64,000 nt of DNA from Candidatus Pyrohabitans jungbluthii (GTDB lineage Archaea; Hydrothermarchaeota; Hydrothermarchaeia; Hydrothermarchaeales; BMS3B), in the NCBI GenBank assembly GCA_002010065.2, contig MTMD02000002.1, forward strand, positions 310,001-374,000. Reading direction: 5' to 3'. This document shows positions 8,225-16,486 of this stretch, piece after piece. Positions within the stretch are counted from its first letter, which is position 1. Each line of letters opens with the position of its first letter. The translations under genes were made by a program, and so were the position numbers. The notes under the pieces are model-generated. The model saw only the letters and a program-made list of their open reading frames with translations. It did not search any database and was not told where the DNA came from.

Positions 8225-8976
8225 TGCCCCACCTCGAAACCATGTTTTTGCAGAATTTCTCTACCTCTGGAGGAGAGGAGGAAGTTGATAAACTCCTGGG
8301 CTAGCTCTTTATTCTTGGAGTGGGAGAGCACGCCCACGTAGTAGCGCGGAGATACGTTCGCCTCCGGTGGAAGTTCTATTACCCTAACCTTGCCTCTTGC
8401 AGCAAGCGCGTCTGTGGCGTAGACGAAGCCGGCGTCTGCCTCGCCCAGGGCTACCTTAGATAGCACACCTTTAACGCTGTCCTCCTGAGACACAACACGG
8501 GAGAGCACCTCTTCAGCGAAGCCAGCACCGTAGAGCGCTTCTAAATTAAAGAGCGCCTCTATTGCGTATTTACCAGCTGGCACTGCTTCGTTGGCGATGA
8601 CTAACTTTACATCACCGCGAAGGTCTTCCACGTTTTTTATGTTAGCCGGGTTGCTTTCGGGCACAACTATCACAAGCCTGTTTTTTGCAAAGGCGATGCT
8701 CTCATCGACGTAGCCCTGGCGGAGTAGGGCGCACATGTGCTCTTCGTTGGCAGAGGCGAAGATATCCGCATAGGCGCCCTGCTCTATCTGGACGCGGAGC
8801 GTATTTGAGCCCGCAAAGTTGAGCTCCACTTTAATGCCATGCTGTGCTTCAAACTCCTGGGCAAGCTCCTGAAAGGCTTCAGTCAAGCTTGCGGCGGCGA
8901 AGACGGTGATGCCATCTCCGCCAGAGGTGCAGCCCGCTGTGAGGGCTACGAGGAGGAGCACACTAAGAAAGCGCAT
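8221..8976 (-). CDS. modA: Molybdate/tungstate-binding lipoprotein
   Basis: 251-residue extracytoplasmic binding protein for the ModBC importer. The N-terminus MRFLSVLLLVALTAGC is a lipoprotein signal with the lipobox Cys at residue 16. The mature domain begins ITVFAAASLTEAFQEL, a ModA hallmark, with FAGSNTLRVQIEQGA and FASANEEHM further on. It resembles bacterial-type ModA more than the longer archaeal WtpA, but oxyanion choice cannot be settled by eye. Its start overlaps the upstream FmdE-like gene by 14 bases. Confidence 0.92.
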   Translation of the reverse strand: MRFLSVLLLVALTAGCTSGGDGITVFAAASLTEAFQELAQEFEAQHGIKVELNFAGSNTLRVQIEQGAYADIFASANEEHMCALLRQGYVDESIAFAKNRLVIVVPESNPANIKNVEDLRGDVKLVIANEAVPAGKYAIEALFNLEALYGAGFAEEVLSRVVSQEDSVKGVLSKVALGEADAGFVYATDALAARGKVRVIELPPEANVSPRYYVGVLSHSKNKELAQEFINFLLSSRGREILQKHGFEVGQ

Positions 8977-9559
8977 GCTGAGCTATGCGGTAATAGCCAA
9001 CGCCTGCACAGCTTCTGCACACTCGCGTACCGTTCTCGCCAACGCTCAGCGACTCGGGCACAAGCTCACCGCACCGGGAGCAGCGCACTATGGAAGAGTT
9101 CTCAAAGAGGCTGGTAAGCTCAATCTTCACAGGTATAATTTCCAGATACTCCTCGCTGAGCTCTAGAAGCGCACGGGCGAGCTCCTTCTCCTCTTCCCTT
9201 GTGAGCCTTCCTTCGCGGAGCATCCACTTTTTCATGAGCGCTGAGTGCTTCCACGCGTCGCGGCGCAATGCAACGCGGTAGCCCTGCATAGTATCTACCC
9301 TGCCCACTGTCAGCGCCAGCTTGCCATAGTTTTCGATAAAGGCATTGCCATGTCCCAACGTCGCACCCGTCGCCGCCTGCATCCCGTCGGCGAGGCATCG
9401 CGCGGTTTCGCTTATGGCGATAAGCTTCTTGCTCCCTCGCTTAGTATTGAGCTTCTGCAGCGCCAGCGTTGCCATGCGTATTCCCAGCGCTATGCCTGGA
9501 GCAAGGTGACCATGCAGTTTCTCAGCCAGCTCCACCACTTCTTCTTCCCTCAACTCCAT
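8963..9559 (-). CDS. FmdE-family protein with C-terminal zinc ribbon
   Basis: 198 residues. The N-terminal two thirds match the FmdE domain first named from formylmethanofuran dehydrogenase subunit E: HGHLAPGIALGIRMA, then a Cys (ETARCLADGMQAATG) and GATLGHGNAFIENYGKLAL. The C-terminus holds a treble-clef or ribbon (CSRCGELV ... CRSCAG). Its biochemical role is unsettled; FmdE proteins recur beside molybdenum and tungsten genes and may bind metal or cofactor. Here it sits between moeA (9 bases upstream) and modA (14-base overlap), so it is part of the molybdate uptake and insertion operon. A paralogue lies at 15557-16141. Confidence 0.85.
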   Translation of the reverse strand: MELREEEVVELAEKLHGHLAPGIALGIRMATLALQKLNTKRGSKKLIAISETARCLADGMQAATGATLGHGNAFIENYGKLALTVGRVDTMQGYRVALRRDAWKHSALMKKWMLREGRLTREEEKELARALLELSEEYLEIIPVKIELTSLFENSSIVRCSRCGELVPESLSVGENGTRVCRSCAGVGYYRIAQHALS

Positions 9560-9568
9560 ATCACCACC

Positions 9569-10792
9569 TCATGTAAAGAGATGCACCTTTATCTCCTCTC
9601 CTCGCTTAGTGTCCCGCTCTATTATCGCGTAGCCATCCACCAGAGCACTTCGCAGGTTTGAGGCTATGGCAGAGACGTTGTACTTCTCGCCGCTCTTCAT
9701 CAGGGGCATCTCACTGCCCTCGAAGCCAATCGGCTTGGCATAGCCGTTCTCTAGGTATACAAACACCAGGTTGGCGATGTCTGCGGCGTCGGTGTCCTTG
9801 GTTGAGAGCAGTATATCCTCGGTTATCCTCGCATAGAGGAAGGGCTCCTCACTCTTACCCAGGAAGTACCTGCGCAGGTGAAGCTGCGCCGCAACTAGCG
9901 CACCTGTGGGCTTGCCAGGCAGAGCGAACACGGGCGTATTCTCGACTATGCCCACTGCTATAGGCTTCCCGGGGCGCGTCTTGACCTTGTACAGCACCAC
10001 CTCGCCCAGCTCCTCTATAGCGCGCAACACGTAGTCGCGCCTGCCTACGCTCACACCGCCGCTGGTGACAACGCAGTCGTAGCGCTTCGCTGCGCTGGCA
10101 AGCGCTTGCTTTGTGGCTTCGTAGTCATCCTCAATTGCGCCGAGATAGCTCGTCTCGCATCCCCACTGCTCCAGCAGAGCCATTACCACGAAGGAGTTTA
10201 TGTCGCGGAGCAAGCCCCTGGCAATTTCATTGCCCGTTGCGAGCACAGCTACTCGAGGCTTGCGATACACTTCCACCTCTTCGATGCCCTGGCCTTTTAG
10301 AATTCCAAACTCCTGTGCTCTTATCCTTGTTTTCGCTCTTAGGATAACCTCCCCCTTGCGGTAGTTGCTTCCCTGAGGCACCACCTTGGTCCCCTTCTCA
10401 ATGGGGATACCGTACAGCAATTCGCCCTCAAGGCGGGCATCCTCTAAGCGGAGTACGCAATCTGCACCCGGAGGTAGGAACGCTCCCGTTGCGATGTACA
10501 TCGCCTCGCCTTCGCGAAGCTCAGGTAGAGACTCATAAGCATCGCCAGCGTAGATGCTCCCTACCACGCGCAGAGGATAACGTTCAGCATCTTCGCTACG
10601 CATTGCGTAGCCATCGTAGCTGGCTATGTCGTGGGGTGGTGAGTCCTCTGTGGCGAGGATATCCTTAGCCAGCTCCCGTCCGAGGAGCGAGAGCTCCACC
10701 CTCGCAACTTCCGTCTCGCGATTGAAGTAAAACCCCTCTCTTAGCGTGTGGATAATCTCCCGCGCTCTGCTCAGAGGAACCAGCGTTTCCAC
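9569..10792 (-). CDS. moeA: Molybdopterin molybdenumtransferase MoeA
   Basis: 407 residues. MoeA inserts molybdate into adenylated molybdopterin in the cytoplasm. Seen in order: N-terminal linker and domain II, ATEDSPPHDIASYDGYAMR (substrate-contacting loop), GDAYESLPELREGEAMYIAT, the MPT-binding core with VAVLATGNEIA and VVTSGGVSVGRRDYV, KTRPGKPIAVGIVENTPVF, FALPGKPTGALVAAQL, and a C-terminal domain IV. Length is normal. First gene of the leftward operon that continues into fmdE-like and modABC. Its upstream region is shared with the divergent reductase operon. Confidence 0.94.
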   Translation of the reverse strand: METLVPLSRAREIIHTLREGFYFNRETEVARVELSLLGRELAKDILATEDSPPHDIASYDGYAMRSEDAERYPLRVVGSIYAGDAYESLPELREGEAMYIATGAFLPPGADCVLRLEDARLEGELLYGIPIEKGTKVVPQGSNYRKGEVILRAKTRIRAQEFGILKGQGIEEVEVYRKPRVAVLATGNEIARGLLRDINSFVVMALLEQWGCETSYLGAIEDDYEATKQALASAAKRYDCVVTSGGVSVGRRDYVLRAIEELGEVVLYKVKTRPGKPIAVGIVENTPVFALPGKPTGALVAAQLHLRRYFLGKSEEPFLYARITEDILLSTKDTDAADIANLVFVYLENGYAKPIGFEGSEMPLMKSGEKYNVSAIASNLRSALVDGYAIIERDTKRGEEIKVHLFT

Positions 10793-10849
10793 CCCTCATC
10801 ACCTAAACGTTTCTATTTAAATTTCTCTAATATTTAAACAAATACAAAT

Positions 10850-10867
10850 ATAAAAACCTTTTTAGAA
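10850..10867 (+). repeat. Left arm of 18-bp perfect inverted repeat
   Basis: ATAAAAACCTTTTTAGAA. Its exact reverse complement is at 11027-11044. The arm ends 58 bases before the moeA start, and the other arm lies 60 bases before the reductase start, so each has the same orientation relative to its own gene. A shared operator for the two operons is the simplest reading. Confidence 0.6.
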
Positions 10868-11026
10868 AAAAAATTTTATAATTTAAACCGAAGCAATTTT
10901 AATTTTATAAAAGCTTTATATTAGTAGATTCAATTATTTACTGGTTCAGATATTTTATTATATTTTATATACCGCTTTAGTATATAAGAATGAAAAATCT
11001 TAATTTCTACAATTATTGAAAAATAA

Positions 11027-11044
11027 TTCTAAAAAGGTTTTTAT
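11027..11044 (-). repeat. Right arm of 18-bp perfect inverted repeat
   Basis: TTCTAAAAAGGTTTTTAT, exact reverse complement of 10850-10867. It lies 60 bases upstream of the reductase ATG. Because the AT-rich setting makes short matches common, the presence of the internal CC/GG and full 18-base identity is what makes it notable. Confidence 0.6.
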
Positions 11045-11104
11045 TTTACCACCACACTAAAAAATTAAAATGTATTTTTAATTTAAAATGGGGGGAATGA
11101 TAGA

Positions 11105-13741
11105 ATGAAGATATCTAGGAGGGAATTCTTGAAGAAGTCGAGCCTTATAGCAGGAATGGCTGCTCTTGGCTCGCAGGTGGTTTCGCTGAGCAGTGTAGCC
11201 GCAGAGGCGAGCAAAGCTCAGGGAAAAGTTAAGCAGGTTGCAGCCACAGTAAGCGAAGATGTTCTCATACCCAGCACGGACATAATGTGTGTGAACTTCT
11301 GCGGAATAAGGGTGAGGAGGGTAAACGGCGTAATCCGTGCGATCTACGGCAATCCGGCGAGCCCCTACAACGTTGGACACCTATGTCCCAAGGGGCAGAG
11401 TGGTATTTTTGATGTGTACAATCCATACAGGGTAAAGGCTCCGCTCAAGCGCACAAATCCCAACAAGGACCCGAGGGAGGATCCAAAGTGGAAGGAGATA
11501 AGCTGGGAGGAGGCATTAAACGAGGTTGCAGCAAAACTCAAGGAAGTTAGAGCAAAAGACCCGAGGGGTTTGACATTCTTCTGGGGTCACGGTAAATATC
11601 TGGTGCAGGACAAGTACCTGAAAGCCTTCTGCAAAGCCTTTGGCACGCCAAACAATGTTCACCGCACCACCGTATGCGAAGCTGCTCGCCACGTTGCGGA
11701 TGAGCTCACCTGGGGTGGACATGGATTTCTCCCGGATCTGGAGTACACCCGCTACTACGTGAACATGGGGGCGAACTTCACAGAGGGGGAGCAGTGGGCT
11801 CGCTGGCTGGACAGAACATGCATGGATGCCATAGTTAACAGGGGACTCAAGCTCGTTGTGGTTGAGCCCAGGCTGAGCAATCTCGCAGCGAAAGCTCACG
11901 AATGGATACCAATAAAGCCTGGTACAGACGTGGTATTCCTCTTAGCCATGGCGAAAGAGCTCATACTCAACGGCTACGTGGATAAGGAGTTTCTGATAGA
12001 GTACACAGATGCACCCTTCTTAGTTGGCGAGGATAAGAAGTTCCTGAGAGATGAGAACGGCAATGCTCTAGTGTGGGACAAGAAAGCAAGCCAGGCGGTA
12101 CCCTATGATGATGCCGAAGAGATAGCTCTTGATGCAAAGGTTACAGTAGATGGCAAGGAGTACAGAACCGCCTTCAGGGTGTTCAAGGACTATGTGCTCA
12201 GCCTAAGCCTGAGTGAGGCAGAAGAGATAACAGGCGTGCCCGCAGAGACCATAAGGAAGGTCGCCAAGGAGTTTGGGGAGAACGCCCACATCGGCGCCAC
12301 GGTGGTAATGGACGGCAAGGTGCTGCGCTATCGCCCCGTTGCCATACATACCTTCAGGGGAATGAGCGCAAAGGAGTATGGAAGCCAGCAGTGGAGGGCA
12401 GCCTGGATTGTGCAAATGCTTGTGGGCAACTTAGATGCTGTGGGAGGAATTCGACTATACCATGCAAACCCGGACTACAAGAACATGAAGCCCTCCACGT
12501 GCGAATACCCGCCCAGCAGGGTAGACCTTGCAGGAAGCGTATTCTTCCCACATGCCACGCACAATGTGGCGCAGCAGCCTGCCCTTACGTTTGCGGAGCC
12601 TGAGAAGTACGGCTTGCCCTATAAGCCGGAGATGGCGCTGGTGTATGCCACCAACAGGCTCATCTCCACCTCTGAGGTGGAGAAGCAGATAGAGGGCTTC
12701 AAGAAGGTATACATGGTAAACATAAACCTCGTGCTGGACGAGATTGCCCAGATGTCTGACATAGTACTGCCAAACAAGAGCTACCTCGAGTGCTGGCACT
12801 TCAGCCCAACAAGGTGGACTCCTGACTCGAGCCACAGCGCAATCCGCCAGCCGATTGTAAATGCCTACAACCTGCCCTACCAGGACTTCGACATCCTCTG
12901 GGAACTGGCGAAGAGGGCTGGCTTCTTGGATGAGTACGTGGATGCCATAAACAAGAACTGGAATCTCAAGGACGACAAGAAGTTCGAGAAGGGCAGGGAC
13001 TACGACGCCAAGGAATCGGTGAAGATTATATGGGAGGCAAAGACAGGCAAGCCCCTCGAGTATGCCATAAAACACGGTCTTGTGGCGAAGAAGGTGAGCG
13101 TGGAGGAAAGGTACCTGCATGATGCTGAGAAGTTCAGAGGCAAGGGCAAACCAAAGATGCACTTCTATGCAGAGCAGCTTGTTCATACAAAGGAGAAAGT
13201 CCTCGAAATCGCAAAGAAGGAGCCAAAGGTCAGGAAGGTGTTTGAGGAGTGGTACGGAGAGACCGATCTTGAGAAGCTCCTTGACATAAAGCTTTCGCCA
13301 ATACCCCTGAAGGAGCACGCCTTCCCGGTGCCGCACAAGCAAGCAAAGGACTACCCGCTGTATCTCATAACCTACAAGAGAATGTACAGAAACCAGGCAA
13401 ATCCAGATGCCTTAAACCCGGTTCTCAACGAGGTTGCCCACGACTCCAGCTACAATTACATGCTGATTAACACCGTCAAGGCCAAGGAGCTCGGGATAAA
13501 GGATGGCGACGAAGTATGGATAGAGTCCAGAGTTGGAAAGGTCAAGGCAATAGCAAAGCTTACTGAGGGAATTCGCCCGGACACGGTGGCTGTGAGCTAC
13601 CACTATGGAAGGTTCTCTTCAGCCTTCCCGGAGTATGCCAAGAAGGGCACTGCAATAAACTTCGTTCTGGAACTCCATCCAGACATGATCTCAGGGCACA
13701 ACTCCTTCCTAGACACCAAGGTTAAGGTGTACAAGGCGTGA
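11105..13741 (+). CDS. Tat-exported molybdopterin reductase, arsenate/polysulfide/tetrathionate reductase group
   Basis: 878-residue catalytic subunit of the DMSO-reductase superfamily. The N-terminus SRREFLKKSSLIAGMAALG is a twin-arginine signal, so it works outside the membrane. The [4Fe-4S] region reads D-I-M-C-V-N-F-C and CPKG 27 residues on: the first of the four usual Cys is an Asp. HRTTVCEAARH supplies a Cys as likely Mo ligand, as in Arr, Psr, Phs and Ttr. PLKRTNPNKDPREDPKW and AKAHEWIPIKPGTD resemble ArrA. Substrate is not proven; the PhnD-like sensor and Acr3 relic nearby favour arsenate. Partners follow at once: Fe-S subunit, cytochrome, chaperone. No NrfD-type membrane anchor is seen. 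Confidence 0.85.
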   Translation: MKISRREFLKKSSLIAGMAALGSQVVSLSSVAAEASKAQGKVKQVAATVSEDVLIPSTDIMCVNFCGIRVRRVNGVIRAIYGNPASPYNVGHLCPKGQSGIFDVYNPYRVKAPLKRTNPNKDPREDPKWKEISWEEALNEVAAKLKEVRAKDPRGLTFFWGHGKYLVQDKYLKAFCKAFGTPNNVHRTTVCEAARHVADELTWGGHGFLPDLEYTRYYVNMGANFTEGEQWARWLDRTCMDAIVNRGLKLVVVEPRLSNLAAKAHEWIPIKPGTDVVFLLAMAKELILNGYVDKEFLIEYTDAPFLVGEDKKFLRDENGNALVWDKKASQAVPYDDAEEIALDAKVTVDGKEYRTAFRVFKDYVLSLSLSEAEEITGVPAETIRKVAKEFGENAHIGATVVMDGKVLRYRPVAIHTFRGMSAKEYGSQQWRAAWIVQMLVGNLDAVGGIRLYHANPDYKNMKPSTCEYPPSRVDLAGSVFFPHATHNVAQQPALTFAEPEKYGLPYKPEMALVYATNRLISTSEVEKQIEGFKKVYMVNINLVLDEIAQMSDIVLPNKSYLECWHFSPTRWTPDSSHSAIRQPIVNAYNLPYQDFDILWELAKRAGFLDEYVDAINKNWNLKDDKKFEKGRDYDAKESVKIIWEAKTGKPLEYAIKHGLVAKKVSVEERYLHDAEKFRGKGKPKMHFYAEQLVHTKEKVLEIAKKEPKVRKVFEEWYGETDLEKLLDIKLSPIPLKEHAFPVPHKQAKDYPLYLITYKRMYRNQANPDALNPVLNEVAHDSSYNYMLINTVKAKELGIKDGDEVWIESRVGKVKAIAKLTEGIRPDTVAVSYHYGRFSSAFPEYAKKGTAINFVLELHPDMISGHNSFLDTKVKVYKA

Positions 13742-13755
13742 GGGGGTGAGGGAAG

Positions 13756-14427
13756 ATGGTTAAATATGGTCTTGTCATCGACCTGAAAAAGTGTATAGGC
13801 TGCAGGAGCTGTGTCGCTGCGTGCAAGATCGAGAATATGGTTCAGCCTGGTAATTACTGGAACTTTGTCCTCGAGTACGAGCAGGGCAAGTATCCGAATG
13901 TTCGCAGAGTCTTCGTTCCCATAAATTGCCAGCACTGCGAGAATCCGCCCTGTGTTAAGGCATGCCCGGCAAAGGCGATAAGCAAGAACGAGTATGGCGT
14001 TGTGCTGATAGACTACGACAAGTGCAAGGGCTACAGGTACTGCATCGCCGCATGCCCCTACGGAGTAATCCACTTCATTGACAAGATAAGGTACCTCTAT
14101 CCAGAAGACAATCCCGATAAAGCTCCCACACCGTATGAGCAGATTCCCGCCGAAGCGAGACATCCACTGCACAGAAAGAAGCCTGGCATTGCTGAGAAGT
14201 GTACCCTGTGCTGGCACCGCATTGAGAAGGCCCTGAAAGAAGGGAAGGAGCCGGGAAGCGATTACGACACATCGCCAGCGTGCGTTCCCGTTTGCCCAGC
14301 AGGTGCGAGATATTTCGGCGACCTCGATGATCCGAACAGCGTGGTTTCAAAGCTCATCGCTGCGAGGCGGGCGATCCAGCTCAAGAAGGAGTACGGCACA
14401 AGACCGCAGGTTTACTACCTGGTGTGA
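13756..14427 (+). CDS. Four-cluster Fe-S electron transfer subunit (DmsB/PsrB type)
   Basis: 223 residues. Passes electrons to the molybdenum subunit, starting 14 bases after it. Cys groups in order: CIGCRSCVAACKIEN, CQHCENPPCVKACP, CKGYRYCIAACPYG and CTLCWHRIE ... CVPVCPAGA. The third group lacks one expected Cys: the family has C-x2-C-x2-C, here the middle Cys is Tyr (TAC, one base from TGC). There is no signal peptide, so it would be exported bound to the Tat-dependent catalytic subunit. Close relatives are ArrB, PsrB, TtrB and DmsB. Confidence 0.92.
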   Translation: MVKYGLVIDLKKCIGCRSCVAACKIENMVQPGNYWNFVLEYEQGKYPNVRRVFVPINCQHCENPPCVKACPAKAISKNEYGVVLIDYDKCKGYRYCIAACPYGVIHFIDKIRYLYPEDNPDKAPTPYEQIPAEARHPLHRKKPGIAEKCTLCWHRIEKALKEGKEPGSDYDTSPACVPVCPAGARYFGDLDDPNSVVSKLIAARRAIQLKKEYGTRPQVYYLV

Positions 14428-14431
14428 GGTG

Positions 14432-14833
14432 ATGAAGATGAAGTTTAAGTTTCTGGTGTTCGCTTCCCTTGCTCTTCTCTTCCTCTTTGCAGCGTGCGCC
14501 CAGAAGCCAGAGGTCGAGGAGAAGGTGATTGAGAAAGAAGTGCCTATGAACCTCCCTGATACAGCGAAGAAGATAGCGGCTGGCGAAATTGAAGTTGGTG
14601 AGGAGTTTGGCATGGAGATTGGGCAGCGCTACCATACAATACACGCAGATACCCTCGGCTTAGCCTGCACCACCTGTCACGTTAAGAGCTATGCTGATGA
14701 CTACATCTACCAGAGGAAGTACAAGGTTCCTGTGAGAGGCGCCCCCGGACCTGTGGACAGAGGCGTCTGCCTGGGCTGTCACAAGGAGAATGGACCGGCG
14801 GCGACATCGCTCTATGGCACAGCCAGTGACTGA
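14432..14833 (+). CDS. Diheme c-type cytochrome lipoprotein
   Basis: 133 residues from the ATG at 14432 (an earlier in-frame ATG lies inside the previous gene and has no signal). The signal KFLVFASLALLFLFAAC ends at a lipobox Cys, so the mature protein is probably membrane-tethered on the outside. Two heme c motifs are present, CTTCH and CLGCH, with extra His residues (RYHTIHADTL) as possible distal ligands. It probably feeds electrons to the Fe-S subunit of the reductase, standing in for the missing NrfD-type quinol-oxidising anchor. It starts 4 bases after the previous stop. Confidence 0.88.
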   Translation: MKMKFKFLVFASLALLFLFAACAQKPEVEEKVIEKEVPMNLPDTAKKIAAGEIEVGEEFGMEIGQRYHTIHADTLGLACTTCHVKSYADDYIYQRKYKVPVRGAPGPVDRGVCLGCHKENGPAATSLYGTASD

Positions 14834-14854
14834 CCTCTCTTTTCTTTCTTTTTG
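14834..14854 (+). terminator. Pyrimidine-rich stretch after cytochrome gene
   Basis: CCTCTCTTTTCTTTCTTTTTG directly follows the TGA stop. Archaeal termination often occurs at T-rich stretches, so some transcripts may end here, separating structural genes from the chaperone gene. No hairpin is evident. Confidence 0.35.
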
Positions 14855-14864
14855 AGGTGCTAAT

Positions 14865-15560
14865 ATGGAGCAGCTTAATAAGCTTGCGGAGAACAGGAGC
14901 AGGATTTACGGCTTTCTCTGCGAGTTTTATAACGGGGTGCCCAGAGAGGAGTTCGTGAAGAAGCTTCTTAGTGAGGACTTCCTTAGGGAGTTGAAGAATC
15001 TAGCAACCCTCGCGGAGGGTGAACTCAGAGAGGGTGCAGAACTTTTAGAGCAATTCCTCAGGCTTAACTCTGAAAGAAACATAGAGGAGCTGACAGAGCA
15101 GCTTGCGGTTGAATTCACAAGGCTTTTCAGAGGCATAAAGCCAAAGTACAGTCCCCCACCACCGTATGAGTCTGTGTACAGAGACGAAGGCAGGGTGATG
15201 GGCGCTTCTACGCTTCAAGTGATGAACACTTACCTCGATGCTGGTTTTGCCCTGAACGAGGAATACGGAGGACCCCCGGATTATATAGGCACAGAGCTCA
15301 AGTTTCTTGCGCTTGCGAGCTACCGCGAGGCAGAGAGCTGGGGAAAGGGCGATAGAAGGGAAGCGGAGAGATTGCTTAGGGTACAGCAGCGCTTTATTGA
15401 AGAGCATGCTCTGGCATGGATTCCAAGGTTCTGCGATGTAATACTGCAGGAGGCTGAGAGCGAGTTTTATAAAGGTGTGGCGAAGCTTACTCGCGGGTTT
15501 CTGAGACTGGATGCAGAGCAGATAGCAGAGACCCTAAAGCTTGTGGAGGAAGAAGGATGA
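14865..15560 (+). CDS. TorD/NarJ-family molybdoenzyme chaperone
   Basis: 231 residues, almost all alpha-helical. Such proteins bind the Tat signal of the cognate reductase, guide cofactor insertion and delay export. Family landmarks are ENRSRIYGFLCEFYNGVP near the start, the FTRLFRGIKPKYSPPPPYES segment, YLDAGFALNEEYGGPPDYIG, and ELKFLALASYREAE. The likely client is the reductase at 11105. GAGGTG precedes the ATG. Its end overlaps the next gene by 4 bases. Confidence 0.9.
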   Translation: MEQLNKLAENRSRIYGFLCEFYNGVPREEFVKKLLSEDFLRELKNLATLAEGELREGAELLEQFLRLNSERNIEELTEQLAVEFTRLFRGIKPKYSPPPPYESVYRDEGRVMGASTLQVMNTYLDAGFALNEEYGGPPDYIGTELKFLALASYREAESWGKGDRREAERLLRVQQRFIEEHALAWIPRFCDVILQEAESEFYKGVAKLTRGFLRLDAEQIAETLKLVEEEG

Positions 15561-16141
15561 AGGAGCTCGATTTCGCAATTGCTATTCACGGGCATAAGGC
15601 TCCGGGAATAGTGCTTGGCGTGAGGATGGCAAAGCTTGCGTATGAGCTTCTTGGCAAGCCCAAGCGAGGCAGGGGCTTAACAGGCATCGTGGAAACAAAA
15701 GTCTGTCTTCCCGATGCTCTGATGGCAGTCGCAGGCACGACGCCGGGCAATGGAAACCTCATAATCTATGACCTGGGCAAGCTTGCCCTCTCTCTCACCA
15801 AATATCCCTCAGGAGAGGGATATAGAGTTGCGCTCAGAAGCGAGGCAGCAGGCTTAGACGAAGCACTTGAAAAGTTCATGTACCGCAAGGGTAAGCTCAC
15901 CCACGAGGAAAGAGACAGGGTGGCGGACATATTTTACAGCATGGATGAGAAGTACTTTAAGGTAGAGAAGGTCAAGCTCACCCTGCCTTTAACACCAACA
16001 CGCACACCCATAGCCAAGTGCTCTTCTTGCGGCGAGCTTCAGCCTCAGGGATTTATGCTTAATGGAAGCTGCAGGGTATGCGCGGGCGAGAGCTATTTTG
16101 AAAAGCTGGAGGAGGTGATAACGTATGTTAGGACAGAGTGA
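15557..16141 (+). CDS. FmdE-family protein with C-terminal zinc ribbon
   Basis: 194 residues, paralogue of 8963-9559. Landmarks match: [53 protein letters not shown] and the ribbon CSSCGELQ ... CRVCAG. It overlaps the chaperone gene by 4 bases and the following tatA by 17 bases, so it belongs to the reductase operon. A role in delivering or checking the metal or cofactor for the reductase is inference from position; biochemistry of the family is poorly known. Confidence 0.85.
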   Translation: MKELDFAIAIHGHKAPGIVLGVRMAKLAYELLGKPKRGRGLTGIVETKVCLPDALMAVAGTTPGNGNLIIYDLGKLALSLTKYPSGEGYRVALRSEAAGLDEALEKFMYRKGKLTHEERDRVADIFYSMDEKYFKVEKVKLTLPLTPTRTPIAKCSSCGELQPQGFMLNGSCRVCAGESYFEKLEEVITYVRTE

Positions 16142-16271
16142 GCTTCTTATAATCTTGGGCATTGTTGTTCTGCTTTTCGGCGCAAATAAGCTGCCTGAGC
16201 TGGCACGCTCACTTGGCAGAGCCAAGGTGGAGTTTAAGCGTGGCATGGAGGATGAGGGTAGCGAGAAATGA
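16125..16271 (+). CDS. tatA: Short TatA-family protein
   Basis: 48 residues: one membrane helix ([20 protein letters not shown]) followed by a short amphipathic helix ([14 protein letters not shown]), the TatA/E design. It is shorter than usual, lacking most of the C-terminal tail. ATG lies inside the preceding FmdE-like gene; its TGA overlaps the ATG of the next tatA (ATGA). It would form part of the pore for the twin-arginine reductases encoded here. A near-identical copy lies inverted at 21281-21430. tatC is not in the window. Confidence 0.85.
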   Translation: MLGQSELLIILGIVVLLFGANKLPELARSLGRAKVEFKRGMEDEGSEK

Positions 16272-16350
16272 TCGGCTCTGGAGAAGTGGTCGTCATAACT
16301 CTTCTCGCCCTCCTCTTCTTTGGCCCTGAAAAGCTTCCTGAGCTGGCAAG
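16176..16350 (+). repeat. Left copy of inverted tatA duplication
   Basis: About 175 bases covering the end of the short tatA and the start of the longer one match, in reverse complement, 21202-21378. A 55-base core (16218-16272 against 21280-21334) is identical by eye, including third codon positions, while flanks diverge. That pattern suggests recent duplication or ongoing gene conversion. Confidence 0.8.
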
Positions 16351-16486
16351 AAGTCTTGGAAAGGCGTATGCCGAGTTTAAAAATGCCCAAGAGGAAGTTG
16401 AAAGGCAGATAAATAGGGAAATGCTGGAAGAGAAAAATATAGATATAAAAAAAGATATTGAATTGATAAATGAGGAAGCAGATTAG
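16268..16486 (+). CDS. tatA: TatA/TatB-family protein
   Basis: 72 residues: membrane helix [20 protein letters not shown] with the FGPxKLPEL hinge, amphipathic helix, then a charged tail. Starts within the stop of the short tatA (ATGA overlap). Together they form a two-gene Tat unit attached to the reductase operon. A paralogous pair at 21012-21430 has the same order and overlap but the opposite strand. Confidence 0.87.
   Translation: MIGSGEVVVITLLALLFFGPEKLPELARSLGKAYAEFKNAQEEVERQINREMLEEKNIDIKKDIELINEEAD

Larger units (their letters stand above)
10793..11104. promoter_or_regulatory. Divergent AT-rich promoter region between moeA and the reductase operon
   Basis: 312 bases, more than 80 percent A+T, with no coding capacity seen. 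Several TATA-like stretches occur (tttatatta at 10916, tattttatata near 10961, agtatataag at 10979). An 18-base perfect inverted repeat has one arm about 60 bases from each gene start (see the two repeat entries). A G-run (GGGGGG, 11090-11095) precedes the rightward ATG and can act as ribosome binding site. Confidence 0.6.

Noticed and set aside
12455-13342. Long open frame on the minus strand inside the molybdenum reductase gene
   Set aside because: It is antisense to a clearly conserved gene, has Leu/His-rich composition typical of reverse-strand artefacts and no family resemblance. Similar antisense frames at 26020-26826, 59618-60301 and 2134-2673 were dropped for the same reason.
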